From Siphlonurus alternatus (Eukaryota > Arthropoda > Insecta > Ephemeroptera > Siphlonuridae), in assembly GCA_949825025.1 (NCBI GenBank), contig OX463784.1, positions 19,400,761-19,464,760 of the forward strand: a DNA stretch of 64,000 bases, read 5' to 3'. This document shows positions 48,483-61,503 of this stretch, piece by piece. Made by a program: the position numbers and the translations under genes. The notes beneath the pieces were generated by a model. It did not search any database. It was not told the DNA's origin and worked only from the letters and a program-made list of their open reading frames with translations. How positions within the stretch are numbered: the stretch's first letter is position 1; each line of letters starts with the position of its first letter.

Positions 48483-48614
48483 ATATTAAAAATTCTCAGT
48501 GCATAGCCATAAAAAAATTAATATTTTATCATAGTCGAGTGCATCTTGAACTTTTGCTTTGCACTCTGCTTTCAATCATCTACTATGTATGTAAGCATTA
48601 TAAAAATTGAGTTT

Positions 48615-48960
48615 GAGCATGACGGTACATTGACCGGCTCTCGTTAGATCACCGAAGTCAAGAAACTTCGAGTGTGGTTGCCAGTAAAATTGCACTGTTC
48701 TTTCACTGGGGTAAATCCATCTCGCTTTTCACTGTGTTTCCACCGAGTGCAGTGATACACTGCAGCACTGCCCCAGGTTTTAGACATCACTTGGGTCCAT
48801 TAATAAAAGTAGAAGTGTCCGTTCTAACTCTGAGGTTTTCCACGGTTCCCTCAGTCTCACTTCAGCGAATGCTGGGACGCGTGGCCACCTTCTTTCCCTC
48901 CCTTATCTCGCCTCATGCTTCAAACTCATTGGGCTGCATCCTTTTACAAAAAATAATAAT
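48615..48960 (+). mobile_element. SINE with 5S rRNA-derived head
   Basis: The head GACCGGCTCTCGTTAGATCA and CCGAAGTCAAGAAACTTCGA matches 5S rRNA (the CCGGTTCTCGTCCGATCACC region). The body has TTTTCCACGGTTCCCTCAGT and AATGCTGGGACG. An A-rich tail follows at about 48945. The 133-codon open frame across it is not a gene. Confidence 0.8.
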
Positions 48961-50165
48961 TATATATATTATTTTTTACAATTATATACATATATACATG
49001 GTATGTATATATTATAATGCAGCTTGGAGAACTATATATTATTTTATTATTGATATTATAGATTTGGGATATTAGGTAGGCTAGCACTTGTAAAATACTT
49101 TTGTTTTTCATTAATTTAATATTTTTTATAATTACATAAAAGGTGTAGGGCACTTCTTTTTAAAGCAACTGACAGAAAATTTTTGACTGCAGAATACTAA
49201 GTGTATGTAATTAAAGGAATAACCTTAATGATTTATACATAAAATATTTATACATTATTTTAGACGCCCGTTTTAGGGATTTTTGAGTAGAGCTCAAACG
49301 GAATGTTGTTTAATTTGCAATCATATATATTATACTAATTTACGCATTTTTTTATAAATATATTTATTTTTATAATTATTTATAATAATACCATTTATTT
49401 ATATAAAGAATTATTTTAAATAACTATTTGACAACATAGTTTTTATCACTGATATAAAAAAAAATAAAAAATTATATAACTGAATAATTTACGTTTAAAA
49501 CTAACAAAAGTTAATTTTTTAATTAAATCATAAAAAGTAGATTAGTATATAAATTGTAGTATAATAATATATACACAAATTTTACATTAAAATGTAATTA
49601 GTTATAAAGCATAACGTGTTGAAACAAGTTATAACAATATATAGTCAGTATTTCAATTTAGTTTATAAATTGAATAACACGTTTGAAAGTAACTTGTTTC
49701 ACTCTCTTGTTGAAAATGGTACTCTGGCTTTATCTGTTTTAATTATAAACTCTGGGTCATAGAAATGAACACAAGCTTGTATAAAACAGATATGATTTCT
49801 TTGAATTCATGTGTGAAAGAGTATTGAATTTTCTACTGAATAAAATCATTTCTATGTGGGTGAGTAATTTTCTACCTATTTTTTTTTTAAAGACTGAATT
49901 CCATCTTGTATCAAGTATTCAAAAAAGAAAAAAAAAGGCCTTCATGACTGGTGTAAACCCCTATTATTTTATTTGTAGAATACTGAGGTATGTATTATAA
50001 AATAATAAAAATGTGCAATATTAAATAATTGACGCACAGTGACACTATTTGTCATTTCTCAATGGTAAAAATATAAAATATTTAAAATATTCAATGTTAA
50101 AAATACAATGCAAATTGACTAATAAACTCCCTAAAAGAAAAAAAAAAAATGTAAAATAAGATCAA

Positions 50166-50493
50166 TGGACAACATACATCAAAAAAATTTATTTCAGAAA
50201 TGAATAGAGGGTACCAAATTATGCTACTCTGAATTTTTCAGATTTTTTTGAAACCCAGAACTATTTTTAAATAATTATTGAATGTGCGGCCACGCCCCCT
50301 GGAGGTGTCAATAGGCGTCCAGTCTCTATCCTTTTTTATTAAGAATTCAGGGGTGCCAACTGAAATCAAAGGACTTTCAATAATTATTTAAAAATAGTTC
50401 CAGGTCTCAAAAAAATCTGAAAAAACTCAGAGTAGCATAATTTGGTACCCTCTATTCATTTCTGCAATAAAAATTTTTCATGTATGTTGTCCA
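50166..50493 (-). mobile_element. Family A palindromic element, copy 11 (A3)
   Basis: Closely related to copy 9, with the same TGGACAACATACAT ends, the same GGTACCAAATTATGC inner arm and the same diverged core (GGAGGTGTCAATAGGCGTCC). Flanks are CAA and TTT. Confidence 0.92.
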
Positions 50494-52457
50494 TTTATTA
50501 ATCTTTCACTACTTTATAGATGCTGATTTCACTAGTATAAAGTCGCCGTTATAGTCTCCCATTATATTTTTCTAATTTGTATTCCATATATCTCAAAAAC
50601 TTTATTTTATTTGTTTGTCTGTTTTCTTGGAAAATTGAATTATATTTTTTATAAAGTTATACTAAAAAGAAGGGAAGATTTTAAGTCAAAATTTTCTAAG
50701 ATGTCATTAATACTTAAAATGTTCATTACTTTTTTACTTTTTCATATTATTTTAATTATATATTTTTTTTATTCATGTTTAACTCAATATCATAACTTCA
50801 AATTTAAGTAGCAAAAAGAAAAAAAGTAAATCTCTGTAATAAAGTAAAATAAACCAGAAAACAACATTGAAACATCACTACTTTAATGACTTTTACTATA
50901 TAATATCATGTCTATGGAGAAATATTAAAATTAAGTTTTCTAAATGTTGATAGTTATGATATGTTATTACACTAGTTTTGGTCTCTCATATACGTAATAT
51001 TGTTTCTACTTAACTATTATATATAACTCATATGATACAAAATAAATATATTCATATTAGTTTTCGAAACTCATTATGCTTTTGTACGTATATAAACTTT
51101 GTATAGTAATAACTTTATACAGTATAAAATTATATACTGATATTATACACATATGGTTTAGACCCTTTTTGTTATTATGCATAAAATTATATAAAGTTTG
51201 TATTATTATTTGTTATTATTATTAGATGAAATTTAAGGTTCAGTAGCTACGTATAATTTGAGTAAAATTCACATGAAACATTAGGTGGTCATGCATTGTA
51301 AAAGATTTTATGAATATTTATAAATTCATATTATACTGTACTATAAAAAAAATGCAAGATAAATTTTATTTAACATAAAATTTTGGTAAACTTGTTAAAA
51401 TTATTTTATTTTATTTTATTTTTGGCTGTAGTAAAATATATAATAATGAGCTTGAATTTTATTTTTTATCAAAATTTTAATTTTTGTAGCAAAAAGGAAA
51501 GAAAATCCATGAAATTTTTAAATTCATAATAATATCGATTTTGAATGATGTTGTGTTTAAAGTCGTTCAACTGTTCTCACTGAGAATATAAAAGGCAAAC
51601 TTTTATAAAAATGATTAATTTGTAAAATATTACAATCTTCTATTAAAACAAAACTCAATGTGTTCATTCTGCTATAAGAAAAAATTCAGAATTGTTAGGT
51701 AGACATTATATAATATGTTATATTTATATTTTATTGTAATTGCAGGAGTTAAATTGACATGTTGGATATTCAAGTGATTTTTTTTTTAATTTTAATTCTT
51801 AAAAAAAAAGCTCAAATATGACCACGTACTTCAAAATTTTACCACTAGATTCGCCAACAAGCTTTATGGCTTCAATACCTAAAATTTAATTACACAAAAA
51901 ATAGTGCTCATAATGTAATATTCGAATCTTATAAAAATAACTAACAGTAATTTCAAAACCTTATATAGTTTCACTATATTTTATTATGTATTCACTTTCT
52001 GTTTTCCACTTCCAATTTTTTTTATATATATATTTTAAGTATTTTACAAAACTTATTGCCTGAATAAAATTTGTGGCCAGTGTAGATTTTATAAATGGAC
52101 ATAAGAAAAAGAAAACGTTTATTACATTTTTTTTTTTTTTTTTTCAAATTACTTCGCGTTTTTCTCTACTGCAGACATAAGTTCTGTCTACAAAGAAAAA
52201 GAGATAACAAAAAATTGTTCGTTAGTTTTGGTGTACTTGCGGATTACTTTGCTATAGTATAACAATAAAATTGCCTTTTATTTTTTTAACTTAACGACAA
52301 AAATAAAATTTACTTGGTATTTTACCAAGAAAAAAATTGCGTACTTGTTTTTTTGTTGTCCTTAAAAGCTTGACTTGAAGAGTAATTAAATCTCATTTTA
52401 ACAAAATTAATTAATATAAATGACGTCATGAAGTACTTGATTAATATTTTAAAACTA
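50494..52457. other. Intergenic, AT-rich
   Basis: No gene, SINE or palindromic element recognised. Confidence 0.55.
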
Positions 52458-52656
52458 CAGTTTAATTAATTTTATATTTTCTCCGGATATGTGAAAATTG
52501 TGGCTATTCTTCAGTTTTGAAACTTACAAGAGTAATTTGCAACTAATGTGCTGATCTATAATGTGTGTAATATTGCAACGGTAAAATACGAATAAGAAGG
52601 CCAGAAACTCTACACTTCCGACTACTTCCGGAAAGAATATCATGTAAATATGACTA
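52458..52656. mobile_element. Family E element, copy 2
   Basis: Left CAGTTTAATTAATTTTATA is diverged. The right arm is well preserved (ACTCTACACTTCCGACTACT, ending ...ATGACTA). TA lies on both sides. Confidence 0.7.
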
Positions 52657-52960
52657 TATTTTAGTATAATGGTTCAGTAAGTTATTGATAATTATTAGTA
52701 GTAATAATTATAGAATTAATATTAGTGGGGAGTATTTTCTATAATATTATGCCATGCATAAATTAATTTATAATATAATAATATATAATCGAGTCTTCAG
52801 TTTATCACGATCAAATGGGCTCAGCTTATAAGCTATTGAGTTGAGTGTGAAGATTCTCATTTTAAATGAAGAATAATGATGTATAAAAAGAAATTGATTG
52901 ATTAGTTATTCAACGATAATGATTCAGTTAGAATTTTATCATTAAATAGTTAGCATTAAT

Positions 52961-53080
52961 GGGCACGATTCACGAAGCAGCATGCAGGTTTCTAACCACG
53001 TTTAGCTTAACCACCTTAGTTAAACGTGGTTAAGCTAAACGTGGTTAGAAACCTGGCTAACTGCTTCGTGAATCGCACCC
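52961..53080. mobile_element. Near-perfect 120-bp hairpin element with AAT flanks
   Basis: GGGCACGATTCACGAAGCAG on the left and GGGTGCGATTCACGAAGCAG read from the right. The inner arms AGGTTTCTAACCACGTTTAG are mirrored, and AAT lies on both sides. The centre TTAACCACCTTAGTTAAACG keeps partial symmetry. Confidence 0.82.
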
Positions 53081-53083
53081 AAT

Positions 53084-55739
53084 ACATTCATTCTTTTATC
53101 TTTTCACAATGACATGAATTAACATGAACTCAAATATAATTCCATTATATTTTTCATCCACTTACCTTTAAGCAGAAATTCAGAAATTCCAGGTAAGTAG
53201 GGTTAATCCATTTTCTTCAAAGCACAATTTCAGAGCTATTTAAACCTTCACAAACACGTTCAATATTTACTCAGTAGACGCCCGCGGTATATTATATGAT
53301 TCACAAGTTTGTTCTCTCTGCCAATGTCCAAAGTTCTTCTTCTCATAAGACCTCAGCAGACTGAAAAATGTATCATAGTCGAGTGAACTTCGTCACTTTC
53401 ATTACAAGTTTCACCTTGTTGAACATCTTAGAATTCATAGACATTTCAAGATATATCGTAAGTCTCAATTTTACCATTGAAAAAGGACCTTCTTAGAAGA
53501 TTCTTATTCCATGATTTTACCATAAAAATATATTTATCATATTTCTCTAGATCAAACAAAATTCGGCACTAGATACCAAGAGTACCAACTTATTTATCTA
53601 AAAACAAATAATAATATAATATTGAATTGCAAACTTATATACATCAATTTTTAAAGTCCGTAATATTTATGTTTCCAGATTTGAGCTTTGACATGTGCAG
53701 CTAAAAAATGCAATGCCACGTCGTAAAAATATTTAAAAAAAATACTTATTTTAAAGCCAATTAAGATATTTAAATTTTAAATTGAATTTTCTATTAAAAA
53801 ATATAATTCTTCTTTTAAAACGGGTTTTTGAGTTGCTGGAACTGCATTAGAATATATTATTATACCCTGAATTCCTTGTAAAAATCTTCTATATTATATT
53901 CCAAAGTTATTTGAACTTGACAGCTATATTAGTTCATAATCCCCTTGTGGTTAGTCTATAATATACGTACAGTTGTACCTAATTGAATTAACACATAAAT
54001 TAATACAGGGTATTGAACCAAGGTGTATAGAGGTTTATATACACCTTGTATTGAACTAGCATTGGAGTCACATACTTTCAAAACCAATATCTAATTGCAT
54101 CTTTTTTTTATTATTATTATTTCATTCAGTTATACAAGTTATTGTCCAGCCAAAGCTTTAATAAAGCTTGCCGGTCGGTGCAAAAGATACATTCTTTATT
54201 TAACTTCAATCAAGCTCATTTAATTACAGTGTGGACATTTTTAACCTTTCTTTAAGTCCAAAATAATACAAAAGAAAACAAAAAACATAAATATACAGTC
54301 ATCCCTAAGATTCTAATACAATATCTCACACAGAAAAAAAAAAGCAAAAACTTTTAAAAAGAATTCAGCATCATATTTCTACATTTTCATAATTATTTTT
54401 CCAATTTTATACAATAATACAAGACAAAAAATTAATAAATAATACTAACGAAGCTACATCTCATACAATCATCACAATAATATAACCATTATATGAGAGA
54501 TTATTTAGTACTATTTATGAAATTTAAACAAAAACATAAGAAAAATGCATTTTAACTGGAGAGCTGGAGACATCAGGTAAAACATCAGTTATGCATGGAG
54601 TATCCCCAACTAAAAAAATTTCAAATTTTATAAAATATTATTTATAAATTTATTTAACCTTTACACTCATCAACTTACTATTAAAAATAAAATAGAAATT
54701 TTAAAAAGAAAATTCTTGATAATTTTAATTTCTATAATATATTTATACATAAGGTCTATTATTCTATAATAAAACATTAGTAATTGCCATTATAAATTAA
54801 AAATTGTTATACTAATATAACTATATTACAATTTTCCAGTTAATGTAAAAGGAGTGATAGCTGGAAGCTAAAATGGAAATATTTTGCTGAAAATGAGACA
54901 TATTTGCGAAGAATATAAATTACTGACAGTAGGAGAAGTTATTTAAACAATGTATGATTTAAATACTTCTTTATTAAATACAGCATTCTTCTTCTTTTGT
55001 ATAACTTTATAGAAAATTCAATATAAATATTAGCATTTCGTCATACATATTATTATTACTGTTTCATAAAATAATATGAATAAGTAATATTATATGACTT
55101 CGTTCGTATTATTTTCTTTTTTTAAAAAAGAAAATACGTATAATTTATTGTTTGTAAAAATAAAAAATACTCAAATGTAGCGAGAAAATGCAAAAAATAT
55201 TTATTATATATTGAAATGAATGTTGATTACTCTTGCAAAAATTCCAAGGATAATAGTAGTTATAAAGTAATTGTGTACCCATTTCAAGAGGTCATGCAAG
55301 TTTTATAAAATCAAAATTGGAATTGTAAAATTTAACTTTGTTTTCTATTAAGCGTCATTCTGATTATATAACAAAAATATATGAATATGAAATTTTAATT
55401 TTAAGTTGTTTTTTTAAATAAATATTTTTATATAATATCAGGTTAATATACAATTTCATTGTAAATTTATAAAATCATTTTTTTTTTTAAATCTTTTGCT
55501 TCAACTAAATTTAACTGTTATGTCGTAGGTCACCAAATTCACAGCTTTTCATGAAAGCATTCTAGCATTGCATAGCACTGAGTTCTTTCACTTCTTTCCA
55601 TGGTGAAGCAATCCATCCTATTTGACCTCAAATCAAAAAAGCTACAAACCTAATACTTCCGTCAACTTTTGAGGAAATATTAAATTAAATTTAACAATAT
55701 TAGTCAGAAAAGTTGCGATGTAAACGTAAACTGTATATT
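53084..55739. other. Intergenic, AT-rich
   Basis: A small hairpin (AAGGTGTATA/TATACACCTT) lies at about 54020-54049. Nothing else is recognised. Confidence 0.5.
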
Positions 55740-55884
55740 TCAGTTGCACGCGCGTTACGCCCACCTCCACAGTTACATTTATAAAGGTGGGCGTTGACCG
55801 CACGTCACTCAACTTGACAGCTTCGTGGTTTTCCCGACCGCGGCGCTACTGTCAGTCTTAGTCAGAATTTATATAAAGTTTATC
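55740..55884 (+). promoter_or_regulatory. GC/CpG-rich island ending at a GTAAGT donor-like site
   Basis: It holds GCACGCGCGTTACGCCCACC, a 9-bp hairpin ACGCCCACC/GGTGGGCGT, and CCCGACCGCGGCGCTACTGT, followed by a perfect donor-like GTAAGT at 55885. In an AT desert this could be a promoter or a noncoding first exon, but it could equally be an unrecognised transposon. No open frame of note. Confidence 0.3.
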
Positions 55885-56175
55885 GTAAGTTTGAGGTAAA
55901 ATTAATTTATTTGATTTCCCTGAAGGAGGAAAACATGTTTTATAGAAAACTTCTTTCTGGTGGGTTTATTTGATTTTTATTTTTGAGATGTACTAAATTT
56001 AATTTAAGATTGAAATATATTGGATTTTGTTGTTTCAAAATTACCTTAATATTTCCATTAATTATTAAAAATCCCTTTCAATGCTTGATTTTTTTAATGC
56101 ATTTATATTATATTAAATTTAGATATAGAACCTTGAGTTTTGTAATACCAATATTTTTTTCTGTTTTTTTTTTTT

Positions 56176-56282
56176 AATCCTCTAACACCTTTAAAATCGT
56201 GCTACAAACCATTGTGACGTCATAGTCATGCAAATTTTTAATGTGCAAGCATAGCGAATGACGTTGTATGACTATGTGATAT
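56176..56282 (+). repeat. Dispersed repeat G, copy 2
   Basis: Mate of the segment at 45656-45775, with the core GTGACGTCATAGTCATGCAA and preceding AACACCTTTAAAATCGTGCT. A third weak relative (GTGACGTCATATTCATG) is at about 12620. Confidence 0.65.
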
Positions 56283-56379
56283 AATATAATAGTTTCTCTC
56301 CTCTTGATTTTAGGGTGGTGTCAAAGGACTTCTGAAAAAAATATAAAAAAAATATATGGATATCTGAAAAATTTAGCAA

Positions 56380-56687
56380 TGGAGTATTGACCTCAATTTT
56401 TTATTGCAGAAATGGTTGCAAAGTTATGCTACCCTGATTTTTTCAGATTTTTTAGAGCCCGGGAACTATTTTTAAAAAATTATTGAAAGTTCTTTTTGTG
56501 ACATCACGAGACGCCGCTCCTTAAGAAAAAGATAGGACTTGCCGTCGCGTGACGTCACAAAAGGGACTTTCAATAAATTTTTAAAAATAGTTCCTGGGCT
56601 CTAAAAAATCTGAAAAAAAATCAGGGTAGCATAACTTTGCACCCTCTATCCATTTCTGAAATAAAAAAAATTGAGGTCGATACTCCA
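56380..56687 (+). mobile_element. Family A palindromic element, copy 12 (A1)
   Basis: Ends are TGGAGTATTGACCTCAA and the reverse complement of TGGAGTATCGACCTCAA, with flanks CAA and TTC. A small deletion removed the GATAGAGGG part of the left arm. The core orientation is as in copy 1. Confidence 0.92.
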
Positions 56688-57477
56688 TTCATAAGTCGAG
56701 GCCCAATAATTACTCTATCTAAATTTGTATTAAAAAGAAAACCTGCAGGTTGTTCATTGTATTCATCTGTTATTTTGTAACTTCCTGTCATATGCTTGAA
56801 TATTATAATATATATAAAGTTTGAGATTTTTAGTGTATATAAACTGACACACGTATATTGAATTTTAAAAAAAAAAAAATACATCATTGTGTATTGTCAA
56901 TATTTCAAAGGTATGTACTTTTTTCTTTTCTTTATCACTTTGATCATGTACTGTACATCGCAATTCGATTTGATTTTTGTGAAATGTTTTATTTTAAATT
57001 ATAAATAAAATGAATATATTACTATATAGTCAAATTAATTAAATATTCCCGCCGGAAGTACCCGGAAGTGAGAGATTTGTCCTTTCTATTCTCATTTGAA
57101 TTTTTATGTTTTGTTTATAAAATATTGGCGTCATAAAGTTAGTGCGCACCCTAGTAGTAACTGCTGGAACTACGTGCGTCTGGCGAGGATAGCTGTATAT
57201 GATTAACATTGTAAAATCATGTAAATGCTTTGTCAGCAGCCACAGCATAATTTTATAGAAATGACAACACCATAATTAGTTGTCAAACACTTTCGGACAA
57301 ATATAAAAAAATATTTCAACTTCGTAAGTGATTTCTTTCCTACATATTTGATAATTTTTGTGATTCTCCCCATGCTATACATATTGCCGTATCCTCGATG
57401 CAAAGAGCAAAATTTGCAGACGTCAGCGCCATCTCTTGGTCCTTTATGTCCTCTATAGGAATTTAATAATAATTACT

Positions 57478-57808
57478 GGGAGGTGTTCAAATACCTTCAA
57501 TTATAACAGTGTGCGTGAAGTTACACAACACTTAACTATAGGAAATATATTATGTAAAGGCGGATTCAGATGACGACAACGGCGATGCGACGCGATTTTG
57601 ACGTAAAAGCTGTGAAATCCTATGCGGCGGCGAATTCACCGGTAATCGCGTTAATTACGATGCTCTTTTTCTTTTAATCGCCAAATATGGCCGCCAATGG
57701 ATGTTATAGCAAGTGCGCATTATTCGCGTCGCGTCGCAGCCTGGAAATCGCCATTGTGAATCCGCCTTTAATTTCTTGAGTAACTTTGCGGTATTTGAAC
57801 ACCCTCTC
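57478..57808. mobile_element. Element I (GGTGTTCAAATACC ends), interrupted by family B
   Basis: GGGAGGTGTTCAAATACC on the left and the mirror GGTATTTGAACACCCTC on the right. The inner arms GAAGTTACACAACACTTAA and TTAATTTCTTGAGTAACTTT pair across the inserted family B copy. Confidence 0.78.
57558..57767 (+). mobile_element. Family B element, copy 6 (innermost of a three-level nest)
   Basis: Complete copy with AGGCGGATTCAGATGACGA and CCATTGTGAATCCGCCT ends. Flanks are TAA and TTA. It is inserted inside element I (57478-57808). Confidence 0.9.
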
Positions 57809-58382
57809 GATTTGTTTGCAAAATTTTAAACAGGCTAAGACTTGATTAAGAAGGTCAGACTCACTTCCGACTACTTCCAAATTAATTTGACTACAACAAT
57901 AATTATTAGTAAAATTTTAAAAACATGCACGCAGTATTACTTTATTTGTCATGTGTTATTTTATGTTATACGAGGAAAACTTTAATTTATTGTAAGTCAT
58001 GAATTAATATAATTATAACTTTTCCTGGTTCTCTTCCACAAAATGAAATGAAAAAAATATAACAAAAACAAAGAGAAAACTTAACATTTAAAAGAGCTTA
58101 CACAAGCATATGTTATTTAATATCAAGCAGTCCTTACATTAATCAAATGTATTTAATAGTAACCTGATACACATGGCAAAAAAATATTGGATAAGGAAGT
58201 AACATTTCCTGCTATTTTTTAGGAAATATAAAATAAAAATACCTTGTTGGTGTAATCAAATAATGTTTATAATAAAATAATTAATAGAATTCGTCAAATA
58301 CCATTTCCAATTAATCTTTATTTTTGTAGTAGTCCATTATAGCAATTAATCTTAATATAATTAATAATTTAATTTTATGTAA

Positions 58383-58594
58383 AGGCGGATTCAGATGGCG
58401 ACAACGGCGATGCGACGCGATTTTGACGTAAAAGCTGTGAAATCCTATGCGGCGGCGAATTCGCCGGTAATCGCGTTAATTACGATGCTCTTTTTCTTTT
58501 AATCGCCCAATATGGCCGCCAAAGGATGTTCCAGCAAGTGCGCATTATTCGCGTCGCGTCGCATGGTAAAAAAACGCCATGTGAATCCGCACCT
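58383..58594 (+). mobile_element. Family B element, copy 7
   Basis: Complete copy and very similar to copy 6 in the interior. The right end has an extra AC (CCGCACCT). Flanks are TAA and TTT. Confidence 0.9.
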
Positions 58595-58752
58595 TTTACA
58601 CTATATATATTATTTTATGTTTACTATGTGTATTATACCGTTGAGTACTGAAAAACTTTAACAATTAACTTATATATGAAATTTTATTATTAATCAGTCT
58701 TTTTTATTCACGTTTCCATGATTCCCTGCAAGTAACTACAATGAAATGTTAA

Positions 58753-59060
58753 GGTAGAGATAACGTCGATCAGCTGTCCGACGTAAGCACCTTTGAATAA
58801 CATGAAAATCTTAGCAAATTCACAAAAATTCTGATTTTTTTTTTGGGAGGCAGATAAAAGCCTAAAAGCCATAGAAAAAATTTCAAAACAATTTAACGAG
58901 CCGATTATTTTTAATTTTTTTTTTTTTCAAATTTTTTCCATGGCTTTTAGGCACTAATATCTGCCTCTTAAAAAAATTTCAGAATTTTTGTGAATTTGCT
59001 AAGGTTTACATGTTAATCAAAGGAACCTACGCCGAACAGCTGATCGACGTTATCTCTATC
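58753..59060. mobile_element. Family C palindromic element with TTAA duplication, copy 2
   Basis: Ends are GGTAGAGATAACGTCGATC and the reverse complement of GATAGAGATAACGTCGATC, with TTAA at 58749-58752 and 59061-59064. It is shorter than copy 1 because the centre is deleted. Confidence 0.9.
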
Positions 59061-61383
59061 TTAAATAGTGTAATTTTCAATGAAAGACTGTACAGTACAG
59101 TAAACAATTCTTGAGTTTCAATTTTAATAATTTAATATTTAGACAAAATGGCATACGCCAATTTTGTAATCCAGTAAATACTATTATAAATAAATTAAAA
59201 CAATATAGATTAAGTAAATGGAAATTAAAAAAGTAATATCATTTTACAAATTGAAGTTTTTTTCGTTAAAAAACAAATATTTGTTTTTAAAATAATTTCC
59301 TGATTCTGGAAATTTGACTGTCAAATGTTTGATACTCGATACTTTGACACTGTGGAGGAATGTGAAGGACTTGTCAAGTATGGTACGAAAAAAGAGGTCG
59401 AGGGTATCTTCAGAAGATCACAGACTACAAAGGTGGTGCAGATATCAAATATCTTGTATGACAAAGACTCTTCATGTTCCTCAATGACAGCTAGGCACAT
59501 CAGAGATGAAGAGAATTTGTTACACAATTTGAAGTACCTTCTATATTCTATTATAGGAATATTACTTTGATAAAAAATTCAAGTGCGTAGATCATTTTAT
59601 GTATTATCTATGAGCATAATATGCTTAGTTAATTATTACCTGTTTGAAATTACTCAATGTATGTATGGTGAAGTGCTTTACAGTGACATTAATACTATAT
59701 ATTCTTATGCGAAAATTATGATATTGGTATAACAGTGCTCATTGAGAATAATTATTGAGTGCCAGCAGTTTATCTTATACGTTTTAGAAATTGTTATCTG
59801 CCTTTCTATCTGTATCATATCTCTACAAAAAAAATAATAAATAAATAAATAAAATGGAGCAAATTTAATATATTATATAGTGCTTGAAAATCGACAGTCG
59901 GATTACCAACTGATTTTTAATACACGCGCGTATTGCAAACATTGCCATATTAAAGCTACTTTTTTAGTTTTGCACTATAATTAATATAAGTATAATTTTT
60001 CATAAAGTTGTTTTCCTTATTTTCCCCCTTTTTTTCCATTTTATTTTTTCTATTCCACTAGCAATAATTCATTAATCAATTTACATTAATTGGCATAGAG
60101 GCGAATTTTCAGAACATTTAAACAGGTTCTGCTTGGTTTTGTGTCTCAAATTCTAATGAATTAAAAAGTAAATTAAAATATTAACTTTTGGTCTAAATTT
60201 AAACACTATTTTAATTATTGTAATAACAATGTATTTTTAAATTTTCTCTTACTAATATTATATAAGAGTTTAATTAACGAGTGAAATTATTTTCTACGCT
60301 TGTTTTAATTGTAATGTGTGTCTAATATGACAGTTTTTTTTTAGATTTGTGACTATCAGATTTCATTGTAATGAATATGTCCACCCACTAGGTCCTGATA
60401 CAAGGGTTTAAAATTATTTAAAATTTCATGATTTTTTCTTTTTTTTTTTGAATACTATCACTTAATTCGTAACTCAATATTATATATATGACATAAAAAA
60501 AAAATAAAGAGATGGAAAAGTGTTGTGCGAGACAAAATATGAACACCAGATGTACGTAAGAGGAAATATGCTTTTCAATAGCAGCTTTTAATTTTTAAAA
60601 TATTTTAAATAAGATTAAAATTTTTATCAGTAAATTTAAATTATAAAATAATAAGGTTTCCTTGAAAAAAAAAAAAAAAAGGCTTTTACAGTTGTGGGTA
60701 TTTTAAATTTTAAGCTTATCGATGCTCACGATTAAGCACTATCGTAACATGCAGATTTAATGACTATTATATTTTATATTAGAGTTTTTAATTTACTTAT
60801 ATTATATAGTCACCGTCAAAGAAAATTATAAATTTAATGCACACTGCAGTAATTATCCTAGTCAAAAAATGAGCTCAATATGGCATATATGTAGTATATA
60901 TGTAAAAAGCCAAAATGGTGATAACGGACAATTTTTTTAACTATGCAACTAAGATAAAGAAAAACACATTTCTTTTATTAACAAGCAATATATAAAAATT
61001 TATAAGGGGGGGGGGGAAGGCATAAGCTTATGAATAAGATGTTGGCTTTATTAATTAAAATTTTTAAGTACAAGAATAACATATCTTTTACAATGATCAT
61101 GAGAATTTTTATTATGATTCTCGGTAACTAATAGTTTACATTTAGTTTAGTTTAAATTTTAAATAAACAATATATACATTTCATTTACACAAAGAAAATT
61201 TATACCTCAATGAGCTAATATTTAATTGATCAGAATGGTTCAGAATTGATGTCCACCACTTCTTTCTTGGATTATGGAAAATCGAGATATTCAAATATTC
61301 CCGTTTCTTTCTCATTTATTAAAATTAAAAGCCATCTAGTGACAATTATCAAAAGTTGTTTTAGATAGTGTTTAAAAATATCG
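59061..61383. other. Intergenic upstream of SEC13
   Basis: An 81-codon frame at 59325-59570 looks somewhat protein-like (mixed composition, charged) but matches no family I know and is overlapped by a frame on the other strand. A G10 run lies near 61007. The rest is AT-rich. Confidence 0.5.
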
Positions 61384-61503
61384 CTAGATGTCGTAGGCGT
61401 GCTGAAAATTTTGTACTGACAGCTCATCAGCTGGAAAATTTCAAGCTCTGTTTTTGTGTCGGCATATTTTTGATTAATTTTTGTCAATTTTATAAAAGAA
61501 AAC
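61384..61503 (+). promoter_or_regulatory. SEC13 5' flank / probable 5' UTR
   Basis: This is the stretch immediately upstream of the SEC13 start codon. It is less AT-rich than its surroundings and contains no repeat I recognise. TATAAAAG lies at about 61490-61497, too close to the ATG to be assumed a TATA box. I see no convincing 3' splice acceptor here, so the 5' UTR may be unspliced. The start site of transcription cannot be fixed from sequence alone. Confidence 0.4.

Larger units (their letters stand above)
57027..57893. mobile_element. Family E element, copy 3, interrupted by nested elements I and B
   Basis: The left arm starts TAGTCAAATTAATTAAA with CCCGCCGGAAGTACCCGGA. The matching right arm ACTCACTTCCGACTACTTCC...AATTTGACTA lies at 57858-57893. 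Element I (57478-57808) and, within it, a family B copy (57558-57767) separate the arms. Confidence 0.75.

Noticed and set aside
48630..48690. 5S rRNA gene
   Set aside because: Only a diverged internal part of 5S is present, fused to a SINE body.
48674..49075. 133-codon open frame on the + strand
   Set aside because: It overlaps the 5S-headed SINE body and runs into AT-rich simple sequence. Composition and context are those of a repeat.
59325..59570. 81-codon frame that looks protein-like
   Set aside because: No known family, no splice or promoter context, and an overlapping frame on the opposite strand. Kept only as a note; transcript data would be needed.
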